A stretch of DNA of 64,000 bases. It comes from CAVQCX01 sp963775335. GTDB taxonomy: Bacteria > Pseudomonadota > Gammaproteobacteria > Chromatiales > Chromatiaceae. This document shows positions 52,442 to 60,974 of this stretch, one piece after another (position 1 is the first letter of the stretch; each line of letters opens with the position of its first letter). The translations under genes were made by a program, and so were the position numbers. Location: contig CAVZIJ010000003.1 in assembly GCA_963775335.1 (NCBI GenBank), positions 2,356,001 to 2,420,000 on the forward strand, given 5' to 3'. Under the pieces are notes generated by a model. The model was not told the DNA's origin, ran no database searches, and saw only the letters and a list, made by a program, of their open reading frames with translations.

Positions 52442-53056
52442 ATGCGTTTGAATATCGTCGTCGTCTATGGGTCTGTGCGGTCTGCGCGCCAGGGGATCAA
52501 AGCGGCGCGGTTCCTGGTGTGCCAGTGCCGCGCGCGGGGGCACGAGGTCGTTTTGGTCGATCCCCTTGAATACCCTTTGCCGCTGCTCGATAGGATGTAT
52601 AAGGAATATCGCCCGAACGAGGCCCCGGAAGCCCTGCAACGCTTGGCGCGGATCATCATCCCCGCCGACGCGTACATCATAGTTTCCGGAGAGTACAACC
52701 ATACAGTGCCCCCGGCGCTTGCGAATCTTCTGGACCATTTTCTCGAGGAGTATTCTTGGAAACCCTCGGCGATCGTCTGCTATTCGGCCGGCCCTTTCGG
52801 TGGGGTGCGCGCGGCGATGACCCTAAGGGCCATGTTGGCGGAGATGGGAATGTCGAGCATTCCATCCATCCTACCGATTCCCAGGGTGCAAGATATCTTC
52901 GCTGACGATGGGGCTCTTCTCGACTCAAGCTACGCCAAGCGGGCGGACCGGTTCATTACCGAGGTGGAGTGGTATGCCACCGCGATGAAGAACCAGCGTG
53001 AGCGGCCTTGCGAGCGAAGCGAATGCGACGGCAAGAAGCTGGTCCCGTCGGCCTAG
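52442..53056 (+). CDS. NAD(P)H-dependent FMN reductase
   Basis: 204 residues, flavodoxin-like fold. Features are VVVYGSVRSARQG (phosphate-binding loop), and VSGEYNHTVPPALANLLDHF, the classic NADPH-dependent FMN reductase motif, followed by CYSAGPFGGVRAAMTLR. The C-terminal 20 residues (after NQRERP) are unlike the family. The stop codon TAG is in the CTAG that forms the outer edge of the repeat end at 53053, so the original C-terminus may have been replaced by the insertion. The start is the ATG at 52442. Confidence 0.88.
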   Translation: MRLNIVVVYGSVRSARQGIKAARFLVCQCRARGHEVVLVDPLEYPLPLLDRMYKEYRPNEAPEALQRLARIIIPADAYIIVSGEYNHTVPPALANLLDHFLEEYSWKPSAIVCYSAGPFGGVRAAMTLRAMLAEMGMSSIPSILPIPRVQDIFADDGALLDSSYAKRADRFITEVEWYATAMKNQRERPCERSECDGKKLVPSA

Positions 53057-53089
53057 GGGCCTGTTGACAATTGCCGTTCGCGGTCCGAT
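53053..53089 (+). repeat. Right-end type copy of the MITE family (left edge of a 2.2-kb bounded segment)
   Basis: CTAGGGGCCTGTTGACAATT and the following 17 bases match the reverse complement of the right end of the 20195-20361 element, with one inserted base and one mismatch in 37. It then diverges. The partner end is at 55219-55273. Confidence 0.75.
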
Positions 53090-53342
53090 CGTTTGTCTCA
53101 TGCACGCCTTCAACGATGTCAATCCGCGCCGAAGGTTCACCCCGGATCGGCGTACGAGATTGACCGCCTTGCAGGGTGAGAACAGGCGTCATTCGCGGTG
53201 ATGGGTCAGCCGATCCAACGGCGCCGTACTCACCAAAGTAGCCATCCAACGGCTCCTGAGCCAAAATGTATCGGACGATCCGAGGTTGCCTGAAAGCCGT
53301 TACCCGGCTACCGCCTTGGATCGGTTGATGACTGGAGCCGAG

Positions 53343-53834
53343 ATGTCGAACATCCTCAGGTACTGCGCCGACCTGCCCACGAGGACCTACGAGGCGGGCG
53401 AGGTCATTCTCTCGGAAGGCGGCTCTAACCAGAGTCTGTTCATTCTCATCGCCGGGACCGTCGAGATCCTCAAGGAGGACCTACAGCTCAATATCGTGTC
53501 CCAGCCTGGCGCCTTTTTCGGCGAGATATCGGTGCTCCTGGACACGCCCCATATGGCCACGGTCAGGGCGATGAATAGGGTGAGGATGTATGTGGCCGAA
53601 GACGGGGCAAGCTTCCTTGCAGCGCGGCCGGAGCTTGCCTTGGGCGTGGCGCGTCTGGTGGCGCGCCGCCTGCGGCAGATGACGACCTACCTCGCCGACC
53701 TGAAACACCAATTCGAAGACCACGAGGGTCATCTGGGGATCGTGGACGAGGTGCTGGAGAGCCTCCTGCATGACCACCCCGAGGATCAGACGGTGACACC
53801 CGGGTCGGACCGGGAGTACGAGCCGAATCTCTAG
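53343..53834 (+). CDS. Cyclic nucleotide-binding domain protein
   Basis: 163 residues from the ATG at 53343 (GGAG upstream); a TTG at 53286 would add 19. One Crp-type cNMP-binding domain: RTYEAGEVILSEGGSNQSLF, IAGTVEILKED, and the cassette-like PGAFFGEISVLLDTPHMATV, which has the GE-(x)-S/A pattern. There is no DNA-binding domain; the C-terminus is a helix and an acidic tail. It may be a cNMP-responsive adaptor. It lies inside the repeat-bounded segment, convergent with a metallophosphoesterase gene. Confidence 0.85.
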   Translation: MSNILRYCADLPTRTYEAGEVILSEGGSNQSLFILIAGTVEILKEDLQLNIVSQPGAFFGEISVLLDTPHMATVRAMNRVRMYVAEDGASFLAARPELALGVARLVARRLRQMTTYLADLKHQFEDHEGHLGIVDEVLESLLHDHPEDQTVTPGSDREYEPNL

Positions 53835-53962
53835 CCCGCATTTCTGGCCAGCGTCTGTCGCGCGGGCGTAGTGCGCAATATGTCGAGCAGGCCGGAGCGA
53901 GCCCAGCCCAGTAGACGCGGCTGTCGAGCCCTGCATCAGACGGCCGGCGAAAAAGGCGGGCC

Positions 53963-54715
53963 TCAGTCCAGCTCCTCGACGGGACGCTGCAGCGGTTCGC
54001 CGAGGGCCACCCGCTGCGCGCCGGCCAGGGAAAGCCATATCGCCTCACCCTTGTCGGTATCTATGACAACCTGCGTCGGCACAGGGCCGGTCTGGCGACC
54101 GGGGTTGAACACCCAGGTAGCCCCGATGCGGTCCACCCAGGAGCCGTCCGCCTTGAAAGGCGCCTGGTGGATGTGTCCGGTCAAGACCATGTCCGGTTGA
54201 TACTGGTTGATCCAGTCCAGCAGGTGATCGTCGCCAAAGTGCTGTTTGCCGGCCCAGCTGACCGGCGATCCGTCAGGCGGGGCATGGTAGACCCAGACCC
54301 ACCGTTCGGCGCGCTGTCCGGCATCCCGCGACAGCTGTTCGCCTATCTGCCCGCGGGCCGCAGGACCGTCCCACCAGGGACAGAGGGTCAGAGTCGTCGC
54401 ATCGACATCGACCCGATCCTCGTCGCACGGCACGCCGATCTGTCGCACCCGCTGCATCCATCCCGCGGTCTTCTCCCCAGCCGTATTCAGGGCATTGAGA
54501 TCGTGGTTTCCGGAGCACACCAGCAGGCGCGTACGTTGGCTGAGCATACGCAGGTACTTGAGCACGACCACGATCTGCGCATTGACCGGGACAGCCGAGG
54601 AGATATCGAGCATATCGCCGGCAATGATCACGGAGTCAAACTGGTCGGCGACCGAGTTGAGCCAGTCAAACTGCTTCAGCGTGTAATGCAGGTCGGAGAC
54701 CAAAAGGCATTTCAT
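53963..54715 (-). CDS. Calcineurin-like metallophosphoesterase
   Basis: 250 residues. All the di-metal signature motifs are visible: VSDLHYT (D-x-H), AGDMLD (G-D-x-x-D), CSGNHD (G-N-H-D) and LTGHIHQAPF (G-H-x-H), plus VYHAPP. Class III cyclic nucleotide phosphodiesterases (CpdA) belong to this superfamily, but substrate cannot be read from the sequence. The start is the ATG at 54715. Convergent with the cNMP-binding gene inside the repeat-bounded segment. Confidence 0.88.
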   Translation of the reverse strand: MKCLLVSDLHYTLKQFDWLNSVADQFDSVIIAGDMLDISSAVPVNAQIVVVLKYLRMLSQRTRLLVCSGNHDLNALNTAGEKTAGWMQRVRQIGVPCDEDRVDVDATTLTLCPWWDGPAARGQIGEQLSRDAGQRAERWVWVYHAPPDGSPVSWAGKQHFGDDHLLDWINQYQPDMVLTGHIHQAPFKADGSWVDRIGATWVFNPGRQTGPVPTQVVIDTDKGEAIWLSLAGAQRVALGEPLQRPVEELD

Positions 54716-54976
54716 CGTCAGGTCTTGCGCTTGCCCGCTCAAAGCCATCGGAACAGCCAAACCCAGTGTAGCCCATAGGCTCGGCAATACGTGGACGGTG
54801 CAGGCTATATTCCCTTCGGATGCCTGTCTACCCCATGCCGATGTAGGTGGCTACACAAAACCGCACTTATCTGGCGAAGGATCGGTCGTTGGGTAAAGCG
54901 GCCGCTGAGGGGCCAGACCATTCAGGCTGGTGACAGAAGAGCCAAGATCGGGTAGAGAAGAAGGGCCGTTGAGACA

Positions 54977-55025
54977 GGTGCGATACCGGGTCTCATTGAC
55001 TTGGCGGTCGTCCCGGTATCGCACC
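54977..55025. repeat. 14-bp perfect inverted repeat with 21-nt loop
   Basis: GGTGCGATACCGGG (54977-54990) and CCCGGTATCGCACC (55012-55025) are exact reverse complements around a 21-base loop. It is inside the repeat-bounded segment, ahead of a truncated Cys-rich ORF. It could be a terminator-like or recombination structure; no function is assigned. Confidence 0.75.
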
Positions 55026-55107
55026 CCAGGCCCGTGCAGAGCGCGAGCCCGATCACTATTGATCGTTTCCCCCCCAATATTCAAGCCCTCATCGGCCTTT
55101 ATCGCCG

Positions 55108-55226
55108 ATGCAGAGCTCTGCACGCCTGTTCAACTACGCCCGCTGTCACCGCCAAGTGGTGATCTGCAGCGACTGTGATCGCGGCAATATCTATTGCCAT
55201 GGCGGCTGTGCGCAGGAGGCACGAAG
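55108..55226 (+). pseudogene. Truncated Cys-rich small ORF of the kind found beside insertion sequences
   Basis: The frame reads FNYARCHRQVVICSDCDRG, then IYCHGGCAQEARR, a zinc-finger-like pattern with five Cys. From memory, small conserved proteins with this N-terminus accompany mobile DNA in many proteobacteria and continue for about 60 further basic residues; here the reading frame runs into the repeat end at 55219. The assignment to mobile DNA is recollection, not a search result. Confidence 0.45.
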
Positions 55227-55273
55227 AATCGCTCGCAATCGCCCTCGCTCAGACAAATGTCAACAGTCCCTAA
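55219..55273 (-). repeat. Left-end type copy of the MITE family (right edge of the 2.2-kb segment)
   Basis: It matches the reverse complement of the left end of the 20195-20361 element over about 55 bases with three mismatches, ending GTCAACAGTCCCTAA. Outer edge CTAA at 55270-55273. Confidence 0.75.
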
Positions 55274-55918
55274 GAACGTCAGAAGTAAGCCACACGCCCC
55301 GGGAAGAGCCTGTCGGGACACGCCTTGAATACCCGCTGGCGCTATGCCGTCCCGCTCCGCTGGCGGGCCCCACAGGGCTCACCGTCCCTGGTGAGCCCGT
55401 TCTGCCCGGGGGAAACCCCGGTGGGCTTTCCCATCGGCCTCACCCCCGTAGGCTCGACGGCCGCCGTCCAGGCGGCCGACCGTCCCGCCAGACTCATCCC
55501 GGACCGCCCGAACCTGATGTGGCTTTGCTAACGACTTCCTTAGTGGCAGGCCCGCGCCCGGACCAAGCTCTGCGGCAAACCGGTCGCGGCGCGAGAAATC
55601 GAATTGTGGCCGACTGCAGACAGGATGACCAGCCCGGGACCTTTGGTTTAGTGTCCGGGGGCGCACCCGACCTTTAGCGCGCGGGGGCGGAGCGCGGTTG
55701 GAGCGGCCGGTTCGGCGGGATACGGTTCGCGTCGTATGGGGTTGCGACCGAATCCCGGGATTCTGCGGATTGGGGGCAAGACGCGGAGGCGCCGCAGTTG
55801 TAGAGTATTGCGCGCGCCGATTCGAGGATGGCCACACGAGGTCGGTTTGCTCGGGTTCAAGGTGGTCCAAAACAACGCTAGACCGGTAAGCCGTGATGAG
55901 CCGGAGCAAGGAGACGAT
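55274..55918. other. 645-bp gap, no gene recognised
   Basis: Neither strand gives a product I recognise. The part 55310-55540 is GC-rich with an open frame on both strands but no family resemblance, and could be a decayed gene. The DUF805 promoter must lie in the last 200 bp; no clear -35/-10 pair was identified. Confidence 0.4.
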
Positions 55919-56266
55919 ATGAACTGGTACGTCGATGTGCTGAAGAAATACGCTGTATTTACGGGGAGAGCGAGCAGGACGGAATATTGGATGTTCTTCC
56001 TCTTCAATCTCATCATCGTGTTGGCGATCGGGATCGTAGAGAGAATCCTCGGTATCCCAGCAGTGCTGGGGATCATTTACGGCTTGGCGGTGCTGGTTCC
56101 CGCGATCGCGGTCGGGGTGCGAAGGATGCACGATACCGACAGGACCGGGTGGTGGCTTCTCATCGGATTTGTTCCGGTGATCGGGGCCATCGTGGTGATC
56201 GTATTCCTGGCCCAGGCCAGCACTCCAGGGGACAATCAGTACGGAGCAACCCCTACCGCTGTCTGA
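55919..56266 (+). CDS. DUF805 inner-membrane protein
   Basis: 115 residues. The family hallmark is seen: a first amphipathic part MNWYVDVLKKYAVFTGRAS, then RTEYWMFFLFNLI, and later VGVRRMHDTDRTGWWLLI, with three hydrophobic helices. DUF805 proteins are inner-membrane proteins of unknown function, sometimes near phage or stress genes. Strong AAGGAG Shine-Dalgarno at 55909-55914 before the ATG at 55919. A terminator hairpin follows at 56295-56316. Confidence 0.9.
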   Translation: MNWYVDVLKKYAVFTGRASRTEYWMFFLFNLIIVLAIGIVERILGIPAVLGIIYGLAVLVPAIAVGVRRMHDTDRTGWWLLIGFVPVIGAIVVIVFLAQASTPGDNQYGATPTAV

Positions 56267-56294
56267 TCATCCGGGATCGACGGAACCTGCCCAT

Positions 56295-56330
56295 GACCGA
56301 CAGCGACGTGTCGGTCGTGGGCCGTTTTCT
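56295..56330 (+). terminator. Rho-independent terminator after the DUF805 gene
   Basis: GACCGACA-GCGACG-TGTCGGTC forms a perfect 8-bp stem (56295-56316), followed by GTGGGCCGTTTTCTTGT, with a T-rich tract 9 bases later. It is 29 bp beyond the DUF805 stop. Confidence 0.6.
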
Positions 56331-56494
56331 TGTCTCACTCCTTGCGTGCCCGGGGACCGGAGGTTTGTTGGAGCACCTTCTTGGAACTGGCGCCGACGTT
56401 CTGAAGACGAGTTTCACGTCCACGGGGCCCATGAGCACCTGGGCCATGCTAGGCACCCGCCAACCCGCCTCAACCGTCACACGGCACGGGATCG

Positions 56495-57178
56495 ATGGGA
56501 TTCACCCTGGATAAGGTTGTGCCTTGGGGACGCTCCTACGAAGAGTACGTCGCCCTGTTCGGCCTCACCGAGTCCGATCTGAGGCTTCGCCTGCTCGGTT
56601 GTGGTGACGGGCCCGCTGGCTTTAACGCGGAGCTGACGAGGCGCGGCGGCCGTGTAACGTCGATCGATCCTATCTATGCGTTCGGCACTGAGGAGATCAG
56701 GAGCCGCATCGCGGAGACCTACCATCCCGTGATGGAGCAGATGCACGCAAATCAAGGGGATTACGTTTGGACAACCATTGCCTCCGTGGAAAATCTCGGC
56801 GAGGTTCGCATGGGCGCCATGAAGACCTTCCTCGCGGACTTCGATGCCGGAAAGCGGCAGCACCGATACGTCGCCGCCGCGTTGCCGACGCTGCCTTTCA
56901 AGGACCGGAAGTTCGACATTGCCCTGTCGTCGCATTTCCTGTTCTTGTACAGCGCCCAGCTGTCCGCAGAATTCCATGTCCGAGCGCTCGCCGAAATGCT
57001 GCGGGTAGCTCGCGAAGCGCGGGTGTTTCCGCTGCTGGAGCTCGACGGAGGTCGGTCACCGCACTTGCCTGTCGTGACCGAGCACTTCGCAGAGCAGGGG
57101 ATCAGCGTCGAGGTCCGACAGGTGGCTTACGAGTTTCAGCGGGGCGGTAACGAAATGCTCGTGCTCAGCCCTGCCTGA
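56495..57178 (+). CDS. SAM-dependent methyltransferase, class I-like
   Basis: 227 residues. Motif I appears as LRLLGCGDGPAGFNAE (G-x-G-x-G pattern), motif II acidic SIDPIYAF, and a post-II LPFKDRKFDIALSSHFLF, followed by RALAEMLRVAREARVFPLL. These are the typical spacing and order of a class I methyltransferase; substrate unknown. The start is the ATG at 56495. It stands alone. Confidence 0.8.
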   Translation: MGFTLDKVVPWGRSYEEYVALFGLTESDLRLRLLGCGDGPAGFNAELTRRGGRVTSIDPIYAFGTEEIRSRIAETYHPVMEQMHANQGDYVWTTIASVENLGEVRMGAMKTFLADFDAGKRQHRYVAAALPTLPFKDRKFDIALSSHFLFLYSAQLSAEFHVRALAEMLRVAREARVFPLLELDGGRSPHLPVVTEHFAEQGISVEVRQVAYEFQRGGNEMLVLSPA

Positions 57179-57331
57179 GACTGCCGTCAAAGGAACGCCC
57201 CCTGGCGGGCGCCCCGCGGGACTCGGGCGGGACCAATCCAATCCGGGAAGAACATGACCCGGCGTCGGCAAAGGCCTGGCACGCAACCCTGGGGCCCAGA
57301 GGCACGCCTCCCTCCCGGTACGGCAGCGCCT

Positions 57332-57763
57332 CTATTTCGGGGCTACGACACCGGGCGGATACTCCGCGAAGACAGGGAGCCCACCGTCGGGACAGGACCA
57401 TTCTGCACGCGAGTCCCAGAAGATATGTGCCTGGGGCCGGATGCCGGGATCGTCATCCAAAGACCCTGCCGGGACCACGACCATGTCCATTTGCGGCACA
57501 AGCCGGGGTAGCGGGCTACCGCATTCAGCACAGAAGCAGGTCGCGAAGCGCTCGGCCTCCGGCACCTTGTGGCGGCACACAATGCTCTCGCCCGCAAGCC
57601 AGGTCAGGGTCGCCGGCCGCACGATCAGGTTGGTGGCGTGGCCGGTCCCCGAAGCCTTGCGGCACCGGCTGCAGTGGCAGTGAGTGAAGCGGACGACCTC
57701 GCCGGTGACCGCATATTGGACCGCCCCGCAAAGGCAACTACCGCCGAGCTTGATCTGCGACAT
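57332..57763 (-). CDS. GFA / CENP-V family zinc-binding protein
   Basis: 143 residues. Glutathione-dependent formaldehyde-activating-like fold: GGSCLCGAVQYAV (first Cys pair), THCHCSRCRKASGTGHATN (structural zinc) and ATCFCAECGSPLPRL (second zinc site). The family includes Gfa and related enzymes; substrate unknown, with S-hydroxymethylglutathione only one possibility. The start is the ATG at 57763. Confidence 0.9.
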   Translation of the reverse strand: MSQIKLGGSCLCGAVQYAVTGEVVRFTHCHCSRCRKASGTGHATNLIVRPATLTWLAGESIVCRHKVPEAERFATCFCAECGSPLPRLVPQMDMVVVPAGSLDDDPGIRPQAHIFWDSRAEWSCPDGGLPVFAEYPPGVVAPK

Positions 57764-58017
57764 CGCGTTTTCCCCCGTGCGGATTCCGCGCTCACGCCCC
57801 ATGCCCGCGCGCAGGGTGAGTAGCGGTGAAGCTCCAGAGGCGAATCGTAGCATGGGGCCAAGTGGCGCGTGGCAGCGGCTCAGCCACGCTCGGCGACGGG
57901 ACATTTCGCCGAAATGCGCTGCGCTTTTCCCCCCTTCCACATGCCAAGGGAAAAAGCCGGCGACGCGTCTGCGGTTCACCGGCGCTCGCCGAGTCGGGGG
58001 GATCGGCGGACACAATG

Positions 58018-58050
58018 CGTAAGAAAAGAAACCGGGCCCTGAGGCCCGGT
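58018..58050 (-). terminator. Terminator of the ribosomal alpha operon
   Basis: On the minus strand: stem ACCGGGCC-TCAG-GGCCCGGT (58031-58050) followed by TTTCTTTTCTTA. It lies 24 bp after the rplQ stop and fits a rho-independent terminator for the operon. Confidence 0.85.
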
Positions 58051-58074
58051 CTTTCGGCTCGATCGGACAGCCGC

Positions 58075-58464
58075 TTATTCGGCCGCGGCGCCAGGCCCCT
58101 CGGTCTGCGGGCGATCGACCAGCTCGACGTAGGCCATCGGCGCCTTGTCACCGGGCCGAAACCCGCACTTCAGGATGCGCAGGTAGCCGCCCGGACGCGC
58201 GCGGTAGCGCGGACCGAGCTCGGCGAACAGCTTGCTCACCACATTGTTGTCGCGCAGACGGCTGAACGCCAGGCGGCGCTTGGCTACGCTGTCGTTCTTG
58301 GACAGCGTGATCAGGGGCTCGGCCACCCGGCGCAGCTCCTTGGCCTTGGGCAGGGTGGTCTTGATGAGCTCGTGGCGGAACAGCGAGCAGGCCATGTTGC
58401 GATACATCGCCTGGCGGTGGCTGCTCGTCCGGCTGAGGTGGCGTCCGGATTTGCGGTGGCGCAT
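58075..58464 (-). CDS. rplQ: Ribosomal protein L17 (bL17)
   Basis: 129 residues of the 50S subunit. Family start MRHRKSGRHLSRTSSHRQAM; the conserved HELIKTTLPKAKELRR and the C-terminal extension present. Last gene of the alpha operon, 43 bp after rpoA; a terminator follows. Confidence 0.98.
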   Translation of the reverse strand: MRHRKSGRHLSRTSSHRQAMYRNMACSLFRHELIKTTLPKAKELRRVAEPLITLSKNDSVAKRRLAFSRLRDNNVVSKLFAELGPRYRARPGGYLRILKCGFRPGDKAPMAYVELVDRPQTEGPGAAAE

Positions 58465-58507
58465 GACACGACTTCCTTAAAACAGGTCTACGAACTTGGG
58501 CGATCGA

Positions 58508-59509
58508 TCACTTGCTGCTGGCAAGGAGCTCGTCGAGGTTGTCCGGCGGCCAGCTCTCCAGGCGCATGCCGAGAGACAGACCGCGGGTGGCGAGCACGTC
58601 CTTGATCTCGGTGAGTGACTTCTTGCCAAGGTTGGGCGTCTTGAGCAGCTCGACCTCGGTACGCTGGATCAGGTCACCGATCAAGAAGATGTTCTCCGCC
58701 TTGAGGCAGTTGGCGGAGCGCACGGTCAGCTCCAGATCGTCGACGGGCCGCAGCAGGATCGGGTCCACCTCGGGGCGCTTCTCCTCGGTGCGCCGTTCCT
58801 CCTTGCTCTCCAGGTCGACGAAAATGGACAGCTGGTCCTGAAGGATGTTCGCGGCACGGCGAATCGCCTCTTCCGGATCGATTGTGCCGTTGGTCTCCAG
58901 ATCGATCACCAGCCGGTCCAGGTCCGTGCGCTGCTCAACCCGGGCGTCCTCCACCGTGTATGCAACGCGGCGGACCGGGCTGAACGAGGCGTCGAGCTGC
59001 AACCGCCCGATCGGACGATCCTCGCCCGCCGTATTCTGCCGAACGGTGGCGGGCTCGTAGCCGCGGCCGCGGGCGACGGTCAAGGTCATGTTCAGGGCGC
59101 CGTCGTCGGTCAGATGGGCGAGGACATGGTCCGGATTCGCAATCTCGACGTTGTGGTCGAGCACGATATCCCGGGCGAGGACCACACCAGGGCCCTTCTT
59201 GTTCAGCGTGAGCACCGCCTGGCTGCGCGAATGCATACTGACGGCGAGGTCCTTGAGGTTCAGAAGGATGTCCAGGACATCTTCCTGGACGCCTTCCATG
59301 GTCGTGTACTCGTGCAGCACGCCCTCGATCTCCGCCTCGACGACCGCGGCGCCCGGCATCGAGGAGAGCAGAATCCGGCGCAGCGCGTTCCCCAGCGTGT
59401 GACCGAAACCGCGCTCCAAGGGCTCCAACGACACCTTGGCGTGCTGATCGTTGACCCTCTGGACGTTGACGACGCGCGGCTTGAGAAACTCGGTGACGGA
59501 TTCCGTCAT
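58508..59509 (-). CDS. rpoA: RNA polymerase alpha subunit
   Basis: 333 residues. The N-terminal assembly domain (PLERGFGHTLGNALRRILLS) and the C-terminal domain with LTVRSANCLKAENI (alpha-CTD, UP-element contact) and NLGKKSLTEIKDVLATRGL are both intact. ATG start 24 bp after the rpsD stop; part of the alpha operon. Confidence 0.99.
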   Translation of the reverse strand: MTESVTEFLKPRVVNVQRVNDQHAKVSLEPLERGFGHTLGNALRRILLSSMPGAAVVEAEIEGVLHEYTTMEGVQEDVLDILLNLKDLAVSMHSRSQAVLTLNKKGPGVVLARDIVLDHNVEIANPDHVLAHLTDDGALNMTLTVARGRGYEPATVRQNTAGEDRPIGRLQLDASFSPVRRVAYTVEDARVEQRTDLDRLVIDLETNGTIDPEEAIRRAANILQDQLSIFVDLESKEERRTEEKRPEVDPILLRPVDDLELTVRSANCLKAENIFLIGDLIQRTEVELLKTPNLGKKSLTEIKDVLATRGLSLGMRLESWPPDNLDELLASSK

Positions 59510-59533
59510 GGATAGACCTCTGCTAGTCAGTCC

Positions 59534-60154
59534 TTACTTGGAGTACAGCTCGACGATCAGCGATTCGTTGATCTCGGCGGGCAGATCGGAGCGCTCCGGC
59601 ACCCGCTTGAACACGCCTTTCATCGCCTTGGGGTCCACTTCGACCCACTCCGGGAAGCCGTACTGTTCGGCCACCGCCAGGGCATTCTGGATGCGGATCT
59701 GGCTGCGGGCTCCTTCACGAACCGTAATCTCGTCCTCGGCACCGACCTGGAACGATGGAATGTTGACCACCCGGCCGTTGACCTCGATCGCCTTGTGGCC
59801 CACCAGCTGACGAGCCTCGGCCCGCGTCGCACCGAAGCCCATCCGGTAGACGACGTTATCGAGGCGCTGCTCGAGCATCTGCAGCAAAATCTCGCCGGTA
59901 TTGCCCTTGCGCTGACTCGCTTTGCGATAGTAGTTGCGGAACTGGCGCTCCATCACCCCGTAGAGGCGGCGCACCTTCTGTTTCTCGCGTAGCTGCCCGC
60001 CGTAGTCCGACAGGCGCCGGCGGCGCTCGCCGTGCATCCCCGGAGGCTTCTCCATGTTGCACTTGGTGTCGATCGAGCGCGCACGGCTCTTGAGGAACAG
60101 ATCCGTTCCTTCACGCCGGCTGAGCTTGCACTTTGGACCGCGGTATCTAGCCAT
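59534..60154 (-). CDS. rpsD: Ribosomal protein S4 (uS4)
   Basis: 206 residues, 30S assembly initiator and (in E. coli) translational repressor of this operon. Start MARYRGPKCKLSRREGTDLF; the S4 domain follows with LDNVVYRMGFGATRAEARQL. Length and order (rpsM-rpsK-rpsD-rpoA-rplQ) are standard. Confidence 0.99.
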   Translation of the reverse strand: MARYRGPKCKLSRREGTDLFLKSRARSIDTKCNMEKPPGMHGERRRRLSDYGGQLREKQKVRRLYGVMERQFRNYYRKASQRKGNTGEILLQMLEQRLDNVVYRMGFGATRAEARQLVGHKAIEVNGRVVNIPSFQVGAEDEITVREGARSQIRIQNALAVAEQYGFPEWVEVDPKAMKGVFKRVPERSDLPAEINESLIVELYSK

Positions 60155-60169
60155 TGTGGTACTCCGAAA

Positions 60170-60559
60170 TCACACCCGACGCTTCTTCGGCGGCCTGCAG
60201 CCGTTGTGAGGGATCGGGGTCACGTCCGTGATGCTGGTGATCTTGAACCCCGCATTATTCAGCGCCCGCACGGCCGACTCCCGCCCCGGGCCGGGCCCCT
60301 TGACGTTGACGTCCAGATTCTTCAGCCCGAAGTCCTTGGCAATCTGGCCCGCACGATCGGCGGCCACCTGGGCGGCGAACGGCGTGCTCTTACGCGATCC
60401 GCGGAAGCCCGAGCCCCCGGATGTCGCCCAGCACAGCGTGTTCCCCTGGCGGTCGGTAATCGTGACGATGGTGTTGTTGAACGAAGCGTGGACATGGGCC
60501 ACGCCGTCGGTCACCATCTTCTTGACTTTCTTTCGCGTACGGGTTGCAGCTTTTGCCAT
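60170..60559 (-). CDS. rpsK: Ribosomal protein S11 (uS11)
   Basis: 129 residues, 30S platform protein. AHVHASFNNTIVTITDRQGN and GPGPGRESAVRALN are diagnostic; the C-terminus ends PIPHNGCRPPKKRRV. Position between rpsM and rpsD is standard. Confidence 0.99.
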   Translation of the reverse strand: MAKAATRTRKKVKKMVTDGVAHVHASFNNTIVTITDRQGNTLCWATSGGSGFRGSRKSTPFAAQVAADRAGQIAKDFGLKNLDVNVKGPGPGRESAVRALNNAGFKITSITDVTPIPHNGCRPPKKRRV

Positions 60560-60617
60560 CGAGATGTTCCTGAGTGGGCGGAGGGAGCCCGTCTTTCGGT
60601 CGGCTTGGGTCTAAGGG

Positions 60618-60974
60618 CTATTTCTTGATCGCGCGACGGGGACCCTTTCGGGTGCGGGCATTAGTCCGAGTACGCTGGCCGCGCACGGGCAGTCCGCGCC
60701 GGTGGCGAATCCCCCGGTAGCAGCCCAGGTCCATCAGGCGCTTGATATTCATGCTGACTTCACGCCGCAGATCGCCCTCGACGGTATGCTTGGCGACCTC
60801 CACGCGCAGGCGCTCGACCTCGCCTTCCGTCAGCTCCTGGATCTTGCGGCTCGGCTCGACGCCGGCCACCGAACAGATCTTCGCGGCCAGGGAGCGGCCG
60901 ATGCCATAGATGGACGTCAGCGCGATCAGCGCGTGCTTACGGTCCGGGATGTTGACGCCTGCAATACGGGCCAT
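60618..60974 (-). CDS. rpsM: Ribosomal protein S13 (uS13)
   Basis: 118 residues, 30S head protein. Start MARIAGVNIPDRKHALIAL; the C-terminal RGQRTRTNARTRKGPRR tail is typical. Shine-Dalgarno CAGGAGTGAG before the ATG. The upstream gap to rpmJ (653 bp) is abnormally long because of the tandem repeat array at 61104-61609. Confidence 0.99.
   Translation of the reverse strand: MARIAGVNIPDRKHALIALTSIYGIGRSLAAKICSVAGVEPSRKIQELTEGEVERLRVEVAKHTVEGDLRREVSMNIKRLMDLGCYRGIRHRRGLPVRGQRTRTNARTRKGPRRAIKK

Larger units (their letters stand above)
53053..55273. mobile_element. 2.2-kb segment bounded by the two distinct MITE-family ends
   Basis: The segment starts with the right-end sequence and ends with the left-end sequence of the 20195-20361 element, in the correct inverted relation (CTAG at the left edge, CTAA at the right). 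It therefore has the outline of a larger element of which the 167-bp MITE could be a deletion derivative. It holds a cNMP-binding protein gene, a metallophosphoesterase gene, a 14-bp hairpin and a truncated Cys-rich ORF, but no transposase. Alternatively two solo copies may flank unrelated DNA. Confidence 0.5.
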
